From contig NC_026488.1 in the NCBI RefSeq assembly GCF_000328475.2, forward strand, positions 434,001 through 498,000: 64,000 nucleotides of DNA. Direction: 5' to 3'. Positions 49,745-59,186 of this stretch are shown here, piece by piece (position 1 is the stretch's first letter; every line of letters begins with the position of its first letter). Source of the DNA: Mycosarcoma maydis (lineage: Eukaryota > Basidiomycota > Ustilaginomycetes > Ustilaginales). The translations under genes and the position numbers were made by a program. Below the pieces are notes generated by a model. The model did not search any database. It was not told where the DNA came from and saw nothing but the letters and a program-made list of their open reading frames with translations.

Positions 49745-50261
49745 ATGATGATGCTTCGAACCATTGCGCGTCTACCCACCACCATCCGTACACGTCAAGC
49801 AGCACTGCACACAACGTCTATCAAAATGGTCCAGATCGAACGCATTACTCCTGGTGACGGCAAGACGTTTCCCAAACCGGGTGACACTGTGACTATGCAC
49901 TACACTGGCACGCTTGCTAAGAACGGTAGCGAGTTCGACTCGTCGCGCAAGCCTGGTCGTGATGCTTTCCAGACGCAGATCGGCGTTGGTCGCGTGATTC
50001 AGGGCTGGGATCAGGGTGTTCCGCAATTGAGCCTCGGTGAACGAGCCAAGTTGATCATCCCGAGCAATGAGGGTTACGGCTCGCAGGGCGCCGCTGGCGT
50101 CATCCCCCCTAACGCCGATTTGATCTTCGACGTCGAACTGCTCGCTATCAACGGAAAGCGCGGTAAGTATCCTCCCACCACCATACATCACTCCCAGTAT
50201 CACGCACTCACTTTCTCACCCCCACTTTCTCCCTCACTACCCCGATCCGCCAACAGCTTGA
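49745..50261 (+). CDS. FPR1: FKBP12 peptidyl-prolyl isomerase, with alternative mitochondrial N terminus
   Basis: Exon 1 is 49745-50162 and exon 2 is 50257-50261, with a GTAAGT donor and an AACAG acceptor. The last exon is 5 nt and completes Ala plus TGA, so the protein ends NGKRA. From the ATG at 49826 (MVQIERITPGDGKTFPKPGD) it is a 113-residue cytosolic FKBP12. Conserved pocket residues are seen in TMHYTGTL, FDSS, GRVIQGWDQGV, NEGYGSQG and LIFDVELL. This is the prolyl isomerase that binds FK506 and rapamycin. In-frame ATGs at 49745-49751 add up to 27 residues (MMMLRTIARLPTTIRTRQAA) that look like a mitochondrial presequence. Both forms may be made. A CTTCCCG repeat lies in the 3' untranslated region. 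Confidence 0.93.
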
Positions 50262-51047
50262 TACTCCCGTTCCTTACATCAACACCCGTCTCCATAAACT
50301 TCCAATCATCCCACCCGTTGTACACTCATGTAAACTTCCCGCTTCCCGCTTCCCGCTTCCCGCTCCCCGTCCTCTCTGCTGTTTCACATCGAATCAAACA
50401 ATCCATTCTCACTTAACCCCACACCTTGCGAATATGAGTGTGATGCGTCCGCAATTGCTCCCTCACGTCGCATTCACGATTGCTTGTGAGCGAGCACGGT
50501 TCGCTACGCGACTGTGGACTGGCATTTCGATTAAGGTGAGCAAGACTACTGAAAACACTGGTGAGAACAACCCTGTCAAGGGTAAGGAACGAAGCACGTG
50601 AATCGATCGTCAGATATGAACAAAGCAACCAAGATCCACACTGAGCGAGGAGAGCTGCGCACCCGAAAGCTAGTGCGGCCACAAAGACCAAGACAAGCAC
50701 GAGTGCGAAAAAAAGAAGCCGCGAAAGGAAACAAGTACAACGGTAGAGGTCGGATCAGGAAGACGCCAATGAAGACGTAGAGGAAAGGACAAGGAAGCCG
50801 AACCTACAAACAGAGCTAGCACAGCGATACAAGGCGTGCCGGTTGAGCGAGAGCGGAGCGTGAGGTGAGAAGTCAAGAGAGCAGCAACAAGTCGAATCGG
50901 GCCAAAGCGTAGAGTATGCGCAGGTATCGTCTCGGAATCCGAACACAGTAGGGTCGCCAACAGTAGCACCAACGCCCGTTCGTGCGAACCTTTCGAGATG
51001 GGTTGAGAGGCGCATCGCCCACCTTGCACCCTACATCTTTGCCTTGT
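50262..51047. other. Convergent 3' intergenic region (FPR1 / BQT4)
   Basis: About 790 bp. It has the CTTCCCG tandem at 50335-50362 and CATTCACGATTGCTTGTGAG at about 50470. Small open frames on both strands are not credible. Confidence 0.45.
50335..50362. repeat. Heptamer tandem repeat (CTTCCCG x4)
   Basis: Four perfect units about 75 bp after the FKBP12 stop. Confidence 0.9.
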
Positions 51048-52316
51048 TTACCAGGGCAAGATCGAGGCGAGATGGGCGCCAAGCTGAGTCCCGATTTGCT
51101 GCAAGTTCTGCAGTCCGAGGTTCTGTAGGTTTTGCAGGCCGATACTCTGCATGCTGGCCTGGAGCGTTTGAATCGCCACCTCTGGGTTACCGCCTGAGAC
51201 CCAAGCAAGCGCACCAGCGCCTACAGCACCGGCAGCAGCCACAGCACCAGCCGTAGTAGCAATGGGACGCCTGCGTGCAACACGCGTGCCTCGTCGGAAG
51301 GCGCGCACTACACGCCCAGACTCGGAGTAGTCTTCGTCGTCGGCCAAGGGATCGATCTCGGCAGTGGGTCGGTCGTTGACTGCACGGCGCTTCTGACCAC
51401 GGGTCGAAGCGCTCCCGCTTCCAGCTGTGATCGATTGCTGGATACCAGCAGCGAGCGCCTTGGCCTGAGCGATCTGCTCCTCAATCTCAGCCTGAGAGAG
51501 GGCGACAGGAACACCATTCGAAGACGGCGCCTCTAGGGTGGACTCGACTCTGACCTTGGAGATGCTGCCGTCGGCATTTTCGAGGCGAGTGACCCTCTGA
51601 ACAAGCTGGGGCGAATCTGGGGTGTCGGAAGCAGTGGCAGCAGCAGCGGAAACACGCTGGCGCTTGCGTGGCGTCTTGACTTCGGCAACGGGCTCAGAGG
51701 TGAGGATGGGCGCACCACCGTCTTCGGCGTGTTCGGCGGTAGCGTGGATGAGCGCGAGGGCGTACTTGGCGATACCGTAGTCCTCGGCCACCTCGATCGC
51801 GTCCTCGGCGGGGATCCAAGTGCCTTGCAGACGCACACCGGTGCTGCCTTCGGGAAGAACACGGATCTGCTTGTCTGCGCTGACGGATTCGGTGTCGGGA
51901 GTGGATTCCTTCTTGGAGTTTTCGGCAGTCTTGCGGGTGCGTCCCCGCTTCTTTGGTGTTTCGGGCACCTTGACCTCTTCGACAATGTAACCACCGTTGG
52001 CGCGGTTGGTATCGTACTTGGTGTCGAGGAACCGCATCTCGGCAGCCTCGGCGGTGCCGTCGGCGAAGGGGAAAGCGAGTCGGAACATGGACGAAGCGGC
52101 CATGGCGTTGGTGTCAAAACGCTTGAGCAAAAAGGCGTGGTCTTGACCGTTAACGGTGGGGAGCTTAACGCGGCCGATGATAATGTTGTGGCCTTCGCGC
52201 TTGATGATTTGCAGCTTGACAACCGCTTCGTCGACCTCTTTCAGTCTTGGGTTCCTCTTGGTGGGAAGCTTTGGACGGAGGAGGTCCGACTCGTCATCGT
52301 TGACCTGCTCAGCTGT

Positions 52317-52349
<33 letters not shown>

Positions 52350-52508
52350 GGCGGCGGCCTCCTTCTGCTTTTTGGTCTTGCGAGGTGAGGCGGAGGGCGA
52401 GGCGGGCACACCTGTGGATGCGTTGGAAGTGACGGACGAGGAACGAGCGCGTCGAGGGGTTGACTTGCGCGTAGGCGTCGACTTGCGAGCGGATGCGGCG
52501 GCGGGCAT
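51048..52508 (-). CDS. bqt4: Bqt4-like inner nuclear membrane protein (APSES/KilA-N-type domain)
   Basis: 486 residues from the ATG at 52508 (MPAAASARKSTPTRKSTPRR); a GTG six codons upstream is not used. After a basic Ser/Thr-Pro leader and an Ala run at about 50-65, the APSES/KilA-N-like fold spans about 85-270: VKLQIIKREGHNIIIGRVKL, AFLLKRFDTNAMAASSMFRL and TWIPAEDAIEVAEDYGIAKY. The domain is followed by a nuclear-localisation-like KTPRKRQR, then near the C terminus a single hydrophobic segment after RRVARRRP (TTAGAVAAAGAVGAGALAWV), and a short QNLGLQNLQQIG tail. This matches the layout of fission yeast Bqt4, which anchors telomeres and the bouquet to the inner nuclear envelope. A DNA-binding APSES factor is less likely because of the C-terminal membrane anchor. 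Confidence 0.8.
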
Positions 52509-54946
52509 GATAATCGAGGATGTCACGGATCAGCGTAATCTGGCAGGTGAAAACCGCGAAACGAACGACGCGAATTGTCTAAGACACGGGACGCGACGAA
52601 GAGGACCAAACGTCAAGAGACCACGACGTGAAAGCGAGACAAGGGAGGCAGCGAAGGGGAATGTGTGCAATGTATGTGAGAGGGATGAAAAGTAGGATAG
52701 GGTACGAAGGATGGGGTATGAAGCAAAGATGTGAGAGCGTGACAGTCACAGATTGATGGCTCCGTGGGTCAGTCAGAAATCGTGAATCCAGCGACGAGCG
52801 TGCTGCTCAACACGTCGTTGCAGTTTGCCCATCTCACTATTTTTGAGCGACTCTGCGCTGTGCAGTTGCGTATTTTCTACAAGCCTCTCCGCTGATTCTG
52901 CACGTCAAGCTCTTGGCCCAGTTCTGCCTGGAGGGACGCGCTTTTGAACTGCTCACGGGTAAGATGATACGCTGTTAATAATTGGCAGACCAACACAATC
53001 ACGAATCACGAATCACAAATATCGTGAGTCGAAATTCGCCCTAAGTCAGAGTCGTGAGTCGTGAGTTAGGCGGATCGTGGATCAAGTTGAGCGATGTTAC
53101 AGCGCGTGATTTCCAAGTCCGCTATTCTACCCAAAGTTGAGTGCTGTTCTAACTTATGTGGATGGGAAAGTGGCAACGTTTTTGGTTGCAAGTAATTAGA
53201 CTTCTTACGTACGAGAAATGTCCAGATAGTCTGGACCTCGATCGGGTATTTTCAGCGCTTTTGCTACAATTCATGATTCACGATTTGCGATTCGTGATTC
53301 ACAAATGTGATTGGATGGACACGGACACTCACGACTCTGTGGGAAGCCATCTCTCGTGTTAACTTAACCCACGATTGGATGTGACTGGTTTCCTGATTCA
53401 CGATTCACGATGTGATTCACGATTCACGACGACTGCTGCACAGCGAAAGCAGGGTCCTTCGTCTTCCTATGATCACCTCCGCATCTGTCTGACAACGAGC
53501 GAAGAGCGACATCGCGCTGCATCTACTGAGTTAGAGAAGCTTGCTGAGTCTTTCAACACTGTATTCAGCCGAAGGAAGGATCAACAAAGCTGTTTACTCG
53601 CTTCCTCTCGTGCGAAGCCCACTTTTACTTCCATAGCAGCGCGGACTCGGGCAAGGCGAGATTCTGGATCTTGTTGGAGCGCCCAAGTTGACACTATCAT
53701 ACTGCGAACCGTGAACACTCGTGACTTGGCGAGAGAACAGCGCGTGACGTGAGACTAAGTTAATTTAGGTTGTGTGGATGGGAGGTGCGGTACCGGATGA
53801 TCCGAACGTGCCGTGCAGTGTGTTGCTGTGCAGCAGCAAACACGAAAGACTGAGCAGACTCACGGCGGCGAGATTCAGTGACTGTGAGAACGTGAGCAAA
53901 CTGTCTAATCGAGGCGGACAACGTCGGGTCATTTCCGCTTGACTCGTCTAGTGCCTTTTCGTTCAATACAATTGGCTCTCCTCAGCCTCGACAAGGCCGA
54001 TTTCCAGCATGTATTTCGCCTGCCTGAGAATCATGAACGAAACAGACGTGAGAGACACTATCAACGTGCTCGCTGCAATCGTGAATCACGCGAATCGTGA
54101 ATTTGTCGGATCTTTCATTAAGCGGCAACGTGTCGAAGTGCGACGTGCTGCTGCTGCTGCGAGAGAGAGAGAGACGCATCTGCCGCCGTCAAGTACGTGT
54201 TGCGAGATATTGAAGCGCGCACAACCGAGGTGCACTCAGAGTCCTACGGATGCTCCTACGCTTCCCTCTCGACCATCAACACTCCGATCCTTCAAGATTG
54301 ACGCTCAACGAAATCATCGCGGTCGACGCGATCCGTACCATCTCAACCATCTCGGGCACCCAATCCAGGCGTGTTCGGCGATCTTATCTCTCTCCTCTCT
54401 ACCAACTCCGGGATTGACCTGCGCGATCCACGCGTGGGGTCATCGTCCCGTATATCCATCTCTCTTGCCCAGCGCAGTACGCTGATCTACCGCAAGCCAA
54501 CTCTCACGTCGACGACTCTGTTGCCCGTCTGACCTTTCCTCCAAGCACCGCTCGATTGATCATTCAATCACCTTCTTACCAGAGCTATCCTGCCGAGTTC
54601 AGGCGTGAGTACATCCTCCTTTCAATTTTCCCAGCCGATCTACCCTCTGTTCTGTCTTCTTTCCACCTTTTGCTCCGTTCTTGAACCTGCGCAAAACCAG
54701 CTTCGCAACATTCAAATAAGCGGAATGGCAAAACCAAGAGACACAGAGCAGAGATCCATCCGTTCATTCCTACATGTAGCCGTTTGCGATAACGAGCCTG
54801 ACAGCTTCCATCGCCACGATTCCTTCGAAATGCAACTCTGCTTGCTGACTCTCACTCTCCTCGCCCCGTCTTGAAACGGCTCCTTTCCTGTCTTTGGATT
54901 CCCTGGTCATGGTCTTTTCCTTGAACCAGCAACGCCGCACACAATC
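52509..54946. other. Divergent 2.4 kb region between BQT4 and MAF1
   Basis: No convincing gene. It carries many copies of the heptamer motif: CACGAATCACGAATCAC at about 52999, AGTCGTGAGTCGTGAGT at about 53049, ATTCACGATTTGCGATTCGTGATTCAC at about 53275-53301, and ATTCACGATTCACGATGTGATTCACG at about 53395-53425. A GAGAGAGAGAGA run sits near 54162. The right 900 bp are C/T-rich and should be the MAF1 promoter and leader. Confidence 0.5.
54605..54929 (+). other. Possible 5' untranslated-region intron of MAF1
   Basis: A CAGGC|GTGAGT donor at 54605 and a TTTTCCTTGAACCAG acceptor ending at 54929 lie 18 bp before the MAF1 ATG. The enclosed 325 bp are pyrimidine-rich. This is inference from splice-like signals only. 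Confidence 0.3.
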
Positions 54947-56572
54947 ATGAAATACCTCGAGTATCCCGAGCTCGAGCTGCTCTCTCGAGCACTCACATTC
55001 GAGTCGGCAGAGTGTAAGGTCTTCACCCGCATGGAGGCCTACTCTTGCAAGACCGTCTCCAAGGAGAAGCGCCTCTTTAAGAGTCTCGAGTCTTCCTACC
55101 TCCGCTCCGCATCCACATCCCCGCCTGATTATCTCGAGGAGGCTCTCGCATCTCCCTTCGGCCGTCTCGACCAGCCTTCAGCCCGAAAGACGCTCTTCCT
55201 GCTCATCGCGACCCTCAATGTCGCTTTCCCCGATCACGATTTTAGCGAAGTGAACCCTGCCGATTTCCGCAAAGAGATGAGCCCCGCCATGGTGCTCAAT
55301 TCGCTCAGCACTACTCTGCTCAGCCTCAAGACTTCGTCCAATGCTCCGCGATCCTATAGCTCTTTCCCTGGCTCATTCGAAGAGCCCAGCTTTGCCCTCG
55401 GCACTACCGGCGAATCGCCAGGCTCAGCCGGAGCAACCGCATCGCTGCCGCCTCTCATCACCCACCCGGCCCTTTCACACATCCTCGACGACATCATGAA
55501 CGTGTCCGACTGCGAAGTCTACACATTCCACCCCGACATGGACTCGGACCCGCACGCAAGTGCCGAGCCTGAAGAAGAGGGCGATCTCGCCGAAGATGAC
55601 ATGTATGAAGACGAAGAATACTGGGATGACGACAACCCGGGCATGCGTGGTCGTGAAGACACTCCGCGTGCGCGGACGCACGGACTGACCGATGACGACG
55701 AAGAAATGGAAGACGCGCCCATGTTTGACGAAGACGTGTACGGTCAAGGTCTGAGTGGGAGAAAGGCAGCACCGCACAGCATTGCAACCATCGGACCCGA
55801 TGGCAAAATGGTGCTTTCACGAGCAGAATTCGACCCCAGAGGAAGAAGGGCATCTATGGAAAATTCGAGCCTCACTTCGTATGATTCCAGCTTCAACGAT
55901 GAAGACGACGACTTGGACGGCACCGGCGCCGGTCTGCTATGGTCGACGTTTGCCTTTTTCTACAACCGCAAGATGAAGCGTATCCTCTTTGTTTCGGTAT
56001 GGAGCCGCAAGAACGCGCGATTTGGTATGCCCACCTCGTCATGGGCGTACACACAACCGCCTCCCGTTCTTAGCGCTTCGCTGGGATCACCGCAGGCCAG
56101 TTTCGGGCAGGTCGCAGCTTGTGGACGTCAACGAGCTCCTTCCAACGCCCTCAAGAAGCAAATCGCTGCGGTTGCATCTGCTGCTGCCGCAGCTCCAACG
56201 CTGGCAAAGCGCGCGATTGCAAGGACCGATTCCACCGGCTCGCTCAAGCGCACTGGAAGGCCTGGCCATATCCGCACAGACTCTGGCAGCCCTGCGCCTT
56301 CGCAGCTCTCGCCCTTTCCTCACGCTTCGCCGCGCGCAGTGCGCACCACTGACCCCATGGATAGCGTCGTGATCGTCGATGGTCGAAGGGCTATCAACTC
56401 GCTCGACGCGGCTCTTCTGAGCGCAAGTGCGCCTGCTGCAGCAAATGCAGGCATCGGCGGCGCAAGCACTAACACAGCACGTCACACTCCGACATCTGTA
56501 CGCAGCAAACGCTCATCTGACACCTCGTCCAGCGCGTTCGATCAGAAACGCGTTAAGAAGCAGCCCGCTTGA
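54947..56572 (+). CDS. MAF1: Maf1, global repressor of RNA polymerase III
   Basis: 541 residues, ATG at 54947. The protein opens with the classical Maf1 start (MKYLEYPELELLSRALTFES), with the A box to about residue 50. Conserved blocks follow at RKTLFLLIATLNVAFPDHDF and FRKEMSPAMVLNSLSTTLLS. The B/C box is displaced to about 328-354 (LLWSTFAFFYNRKMKRILFV). Between them sits an acidic insertion of about 130 residues (EEEGDLAEDDMYEDEEYWDD). The roughly 190-residue Ser/Ala-rich tail contains basic-Ser sites (RRASMENS, KRTGRPG, KRSSDTSS) that could be kinase targets. Maf1 binds Pol III and Brf1 and represses tRNA and 5S synthesis under stress, controlled by TORC1/PKA phosphorylation. Human MAF1 is about 256 residues, so this form is much enlarged. 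Confidence 0.93.
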   Translation: MKYLEYPELELLSRALTFESAECKVFTRMEAYSCKTVSKEKRLFKSLESSYLRSASTSPPDYLEEALASPFGRLDQPSARKTLFLLIATLNVAFPDHDFSEVNPADFRKEMSPAMVLNSLSTTLLSLKTSSNAPRSYSSFPGSFEEPSFALGTTGESPGSAGATASLPPLITHPALSHILDDIMNVSDCEVYTFHPDMDSDPHASAEPEEEGDLAEDDMYEDEEYWDDDNPGMRGREDTPRARTHGLTDDDEEMEDAPMFDEDVYGQGLSGRKAAPHSIATIGPDGKMVLSRAEFDPRGRRASMENSSLTSYDSSFNDEDDDLDGTGAGLLWSTFAFFYNRKMKRILFVSVWSRKNARFGMPTSSWAYTQPPPVLSASLGSPQASFGQVAACGRQRAPSNALKKQIAAVASAAAAAPTLAKRAIARTDSTGSLKRTGRPGHIRTDSGSPAPSQLSPFPHASPRAVRTTDPMDSVVIVDGRRAINSLDAALLSASAPAAANAGIGGASTNTARHTPTSVRSKRSSDTSSSAFDQKRVKKQPA

Positions 56573-56750
56573 GCGCCATGGCCCTCAGTTCACTTTGACC
56601 CTGTGCTTTTCGTGTGCGGCACTGACTCGATCTTTTCAATCTCGCCTCGGGCATCGGTGTCTCATGGTCAGGCTCAGATACCGTTGACTCTCTTGTATTT
56701 GTACGATCTTTGCTGTAACGTTTTGAAAGTTGCGATTTGGTTCAGGACGA

Positions 56751-59186
56751 TCAAGCGTGGGTTGTCGAGCCTTTGAAGTGTTGGTCTTCGCTCTTTTGCG
56801 TCATCTGACGGTGTTTGAAGCTGGAAGTGTCTGATTTGAGCGCTTCCCGCATGAGCATGGTTGCGTACGACGATGAGGGGAGTTGGAATCTGAGAGTGAG
56901 AGCTGTGAACTTTGACGAGGATGAGTTGTCGTCTTGGTCGTCCTGGATGGAGTTGGAGAGGGAAGCGTCTAGGCAGAGTTCTTCGTCTGTGTGGGTGAGA
57001 GGAATGTCGGGGTCGGTGTAGGATGTGATGCTGTAGGTCAGGTTGCGCGGTTTCACGAGCATTGGACGGTAGGAGCCGTTGAGTTGGTAGTCGGGGAATT
57101 TCGAGCATGTGAGTTGGGTGTGGGTGAGCGAGTCATTGGTGAGGATCGAGGTGTAGAGATCCGACATCCATCCAACTGGAAGGTCGATAGATGATCCGGG
57201 GAGGGGTAGGATCACGTCGTAGATCGACCACTGATCTGATTGTACGTCGCAAGTAGTGAGCACTTTGATCGGACGCTGCCATGTGGCGAGAGGATTGATT
57301 TTACCGCCACCGTTGCGCAGATCGTCGTCATCCTCAGCTTCCCCATCCGTGCCGTTGGGACGCTCTTCGTCTTCTCCACCCACTTCTTGCCACCCGTCCT
57401 CGTCGCGCTTGTCCGCGAACACCAGATCTCCCTCCACGGCCTGCAAACTTCCAAATTTAGCAACTCTCTCCGAGACCAGCCGGTTCCACACATACGACTG
57501 ATACGCATGCACGTACATCAGCCTCAGCGTCCGTGGTATGTTGCCGAATGCCCCCATCCAATCGCCTTTGTTCCATCTTGAGCTGCGCATCTTGTCCAGA
57601 ATGTGCTTTTCCGCAACACAGTTCTTTGGAATGACACTGTAGGCCTTATCCAGCTCGCCTTCTTTGTACAGTTGTTTGGCTTTGAGCAGGTCGAGCGAGT
57701 CGCCGTCGTCCGCGTCTGGGCTGGATGGTGGACGCGGCTCGAAGAGCAGATCAATTGCCGTTTTGAAGTCGTTGCGCAGAACCAGGATGCCGATATGGTG
57801 GGTGGGGATGGCGCCAGTGCCAAAGCGCTGCATGCCAAAGTAGTTGATGAAACCGCGATCGCGGATCACGTCCATAGACCTGCGGACCGAGGCGAGGAAG
57901 GCTTTGTCTACGGATGCCGAGCTGGAGGATGGCCGAACGTTGCGTAAGGTGATGGTGAACTCGTTGCCCTTAAGCTGGCCCAACTTGAGTGGTTCATGAG
58001 CGTACTCAAGGTGTCCGATGCGGATGCCGCGATCCGCGCGTGAGGTGACTGCGTCGAGAACCGTTCGTCCTTTTCCTTTGCCCTTGACTTTCGATGCGGA
58101 CACGTCGGCATTGATCCCATTGACCAGACGATAGACGTCTTCGAGCGTTTTGCGATTGCGTCTCAGAGAAACCCTCTGGACTGTCACTGCACGCTTGTCT
58201 TTTGTGCCTGCCACTGCGAGATCCTTTGTTGGCGGTCTGCCTCCTCCTCTCCCCGCAAATCCGCCCCTACCTCTCCCGCGACCACGCCCCGCACCACCGC
58301 CGCCAAGCCTCAAACTTTCGGCCAGCATTCCCATCGCCTCTTGGTGGTCGCGATTCGTCTTGTGTAGCAGAAAGTGGATGTATGGGGGCGAGCTCGCCGC
58401 CTCTTCTGACAGGCCATCGCCAGACCTTCTGTCAGATCTATTAGCCCATCGGACCGCGATCAGAGTCGAAGCAGCACTGATGGTGCTATTACTGGCGGCA
58501 TTCGCTTGTGCGACCCGGTCCTCCTCTACTGCTCTCGCTCCGCGTGGTCTTACTTGACAAGAATCCGTTGCTAGCTTTCCGTGGAACAGCTCTCGAATGA
58601 GCTTGTGAACCTGCGTCCTTTGTACTTTATCCTCGAGCGGCTTTGTGACGATGCTCGCTGCAGAAACGACGGTAGCGTTCGCTCCAGTAGCCATATTCGT
58701 ACCTTGCTTTCCCTTTGCCCACATTTCCTTCAAGCTCTCGATTGATTCTACTGAAAAAAATTCTTTGAGCTTCTCTTCTTCTTCCGCTACCACTGGCCAA
58801 GCAGATTCGTCTAATTGAGTTTGAGCCTGCTCTTTTTCTGCCGTTTCTGCTGCCGCTTGTAGTTGGTCGCTTGATGCAGCTAGGGGCCGCGATTGTGCGA
58901 GCAGCTTTCCAGCAGGTGGGTCGAGAGAGGTAAGCCGACAGACATTACCCAACAGGTCGATCTCGTTGACCATAAAGTCGGTAAAGCGCTGCTTGATGAT
59001 GCCTTGGAATCCGGGCACGTCCGGATGGATATAGGCGGTGATACCTGCACGAGTTTCGGTCATTCGCGATTCCACAACTCCGCAAGATACGGAACTGCCT
59101 GCCTCGCCGTTGTCGAGCCTGACCCTCTTGGCCACTGGACTGAGCCGTGTGTTACCATCCTGTGAAGCTATGCTCTCTCCCGACAT
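56751..59186 (-). CDS. PUS7: tRNA/mRNA pseudouridine synthase Pus7 (TruD family)
   Basis: 811 residues from the ATG at 59186 (MSGESIASQDGNTRLSPVAK). The TruD hallmark GTKDKRAVT carries the expected catalytic Asp at about 330. Further family motifs are INYFGMQRFGTGAIPTHHIG, LRLMYVHAYQSYVWNRLVSE and DVILPLPGSSI. An Arg-Gly run (GRGRGRGRGGFAGRGGG) sits just before the catalytic block, an RGG-like RNA-binding insertion that is unusual for the enzyme. Pus7 makes pseudouridine at U13 and U35 of tRNAs and in U2 snRNA and mRNAs. The C-terminal 80 residues are lineage-specific. It converges with MAF1, about 180 bp stop to stop. Single exon. Confidence 0.93.
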   Translation of the reverse strand: MSGESIASQDGNTRLSPVAKRVRLDNGEAGSSVSCGVVESRMTETRAGITAYIHPDVPGFQGIIKQRFTDFMVNEIDLLGNVCRLTSLDPPAGKLLAQSRPLAASSDQLQAAAETAEKEQAQTQLDESAWPVVAEEEEKLKEFFSVESIESLKEMWAKGKQGTNMATGANATVVSAASIVTKPLEDKVQRTQVHKLIRELFHGKLATDSCQVRPRGARAVEEDRVAQANAASNSTISAASTLIAVRWANRSDRRSGDGLSEEAASSPPYIHFLLHKTNRDHQEAMGMLAESLRLGGGGAGRGRGRGRGGFAGRGGGRPPTKDLAVAGTKDKRAVTVQRVSLRRNRKTLEDVYRLVNGINADVSASKVKGKGKGRTVLDAVTSRADRGIRIGHLEYAHEPLKLGQLKGNEFTITLRNVRPSSSSASVDKAFLASVRRSMDVIRDRGFINYFGMQRFGTGAIPTHHIGILVLRNDFKTAIDLLFEPRPPSSPDADDGDSLDLLKAKQLYKEGELDKAYSVIPKNCVAEKHILDKMRSSRWNKGDWMGAFGNIPRTLRLMYVHAYQSYVWNRLVSERVAKFGSLQAVEGDLVFADKRDEDGWQEVGGEDEERPNGTDGEAEDDDDLRNGGGKINPLATWQRPIKVLTTCDVQSDQWSIYDVILPLPGSSIDLPVGWMSDLYTSILTNDSLTHTQLTCSKFPDYQLNGSYRPMLVKPRNLTYSITSYTDPDIPLTHTDEELCLDASLSNSIQDDQDDNSSSSKFTALTLRFQLPSSSYATMLMREALKSDTSSFKHRQMTQKSEDQHFKGSTTHA

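Noticed and set aside
54009..54485. 158-codon frame upstream of MAF1
   Set aside because: It contains a TCGTGAATCACG-type repeat and a GAGA run, resembles nothing known, and lies in the presumed MAF1 promoter/leader.
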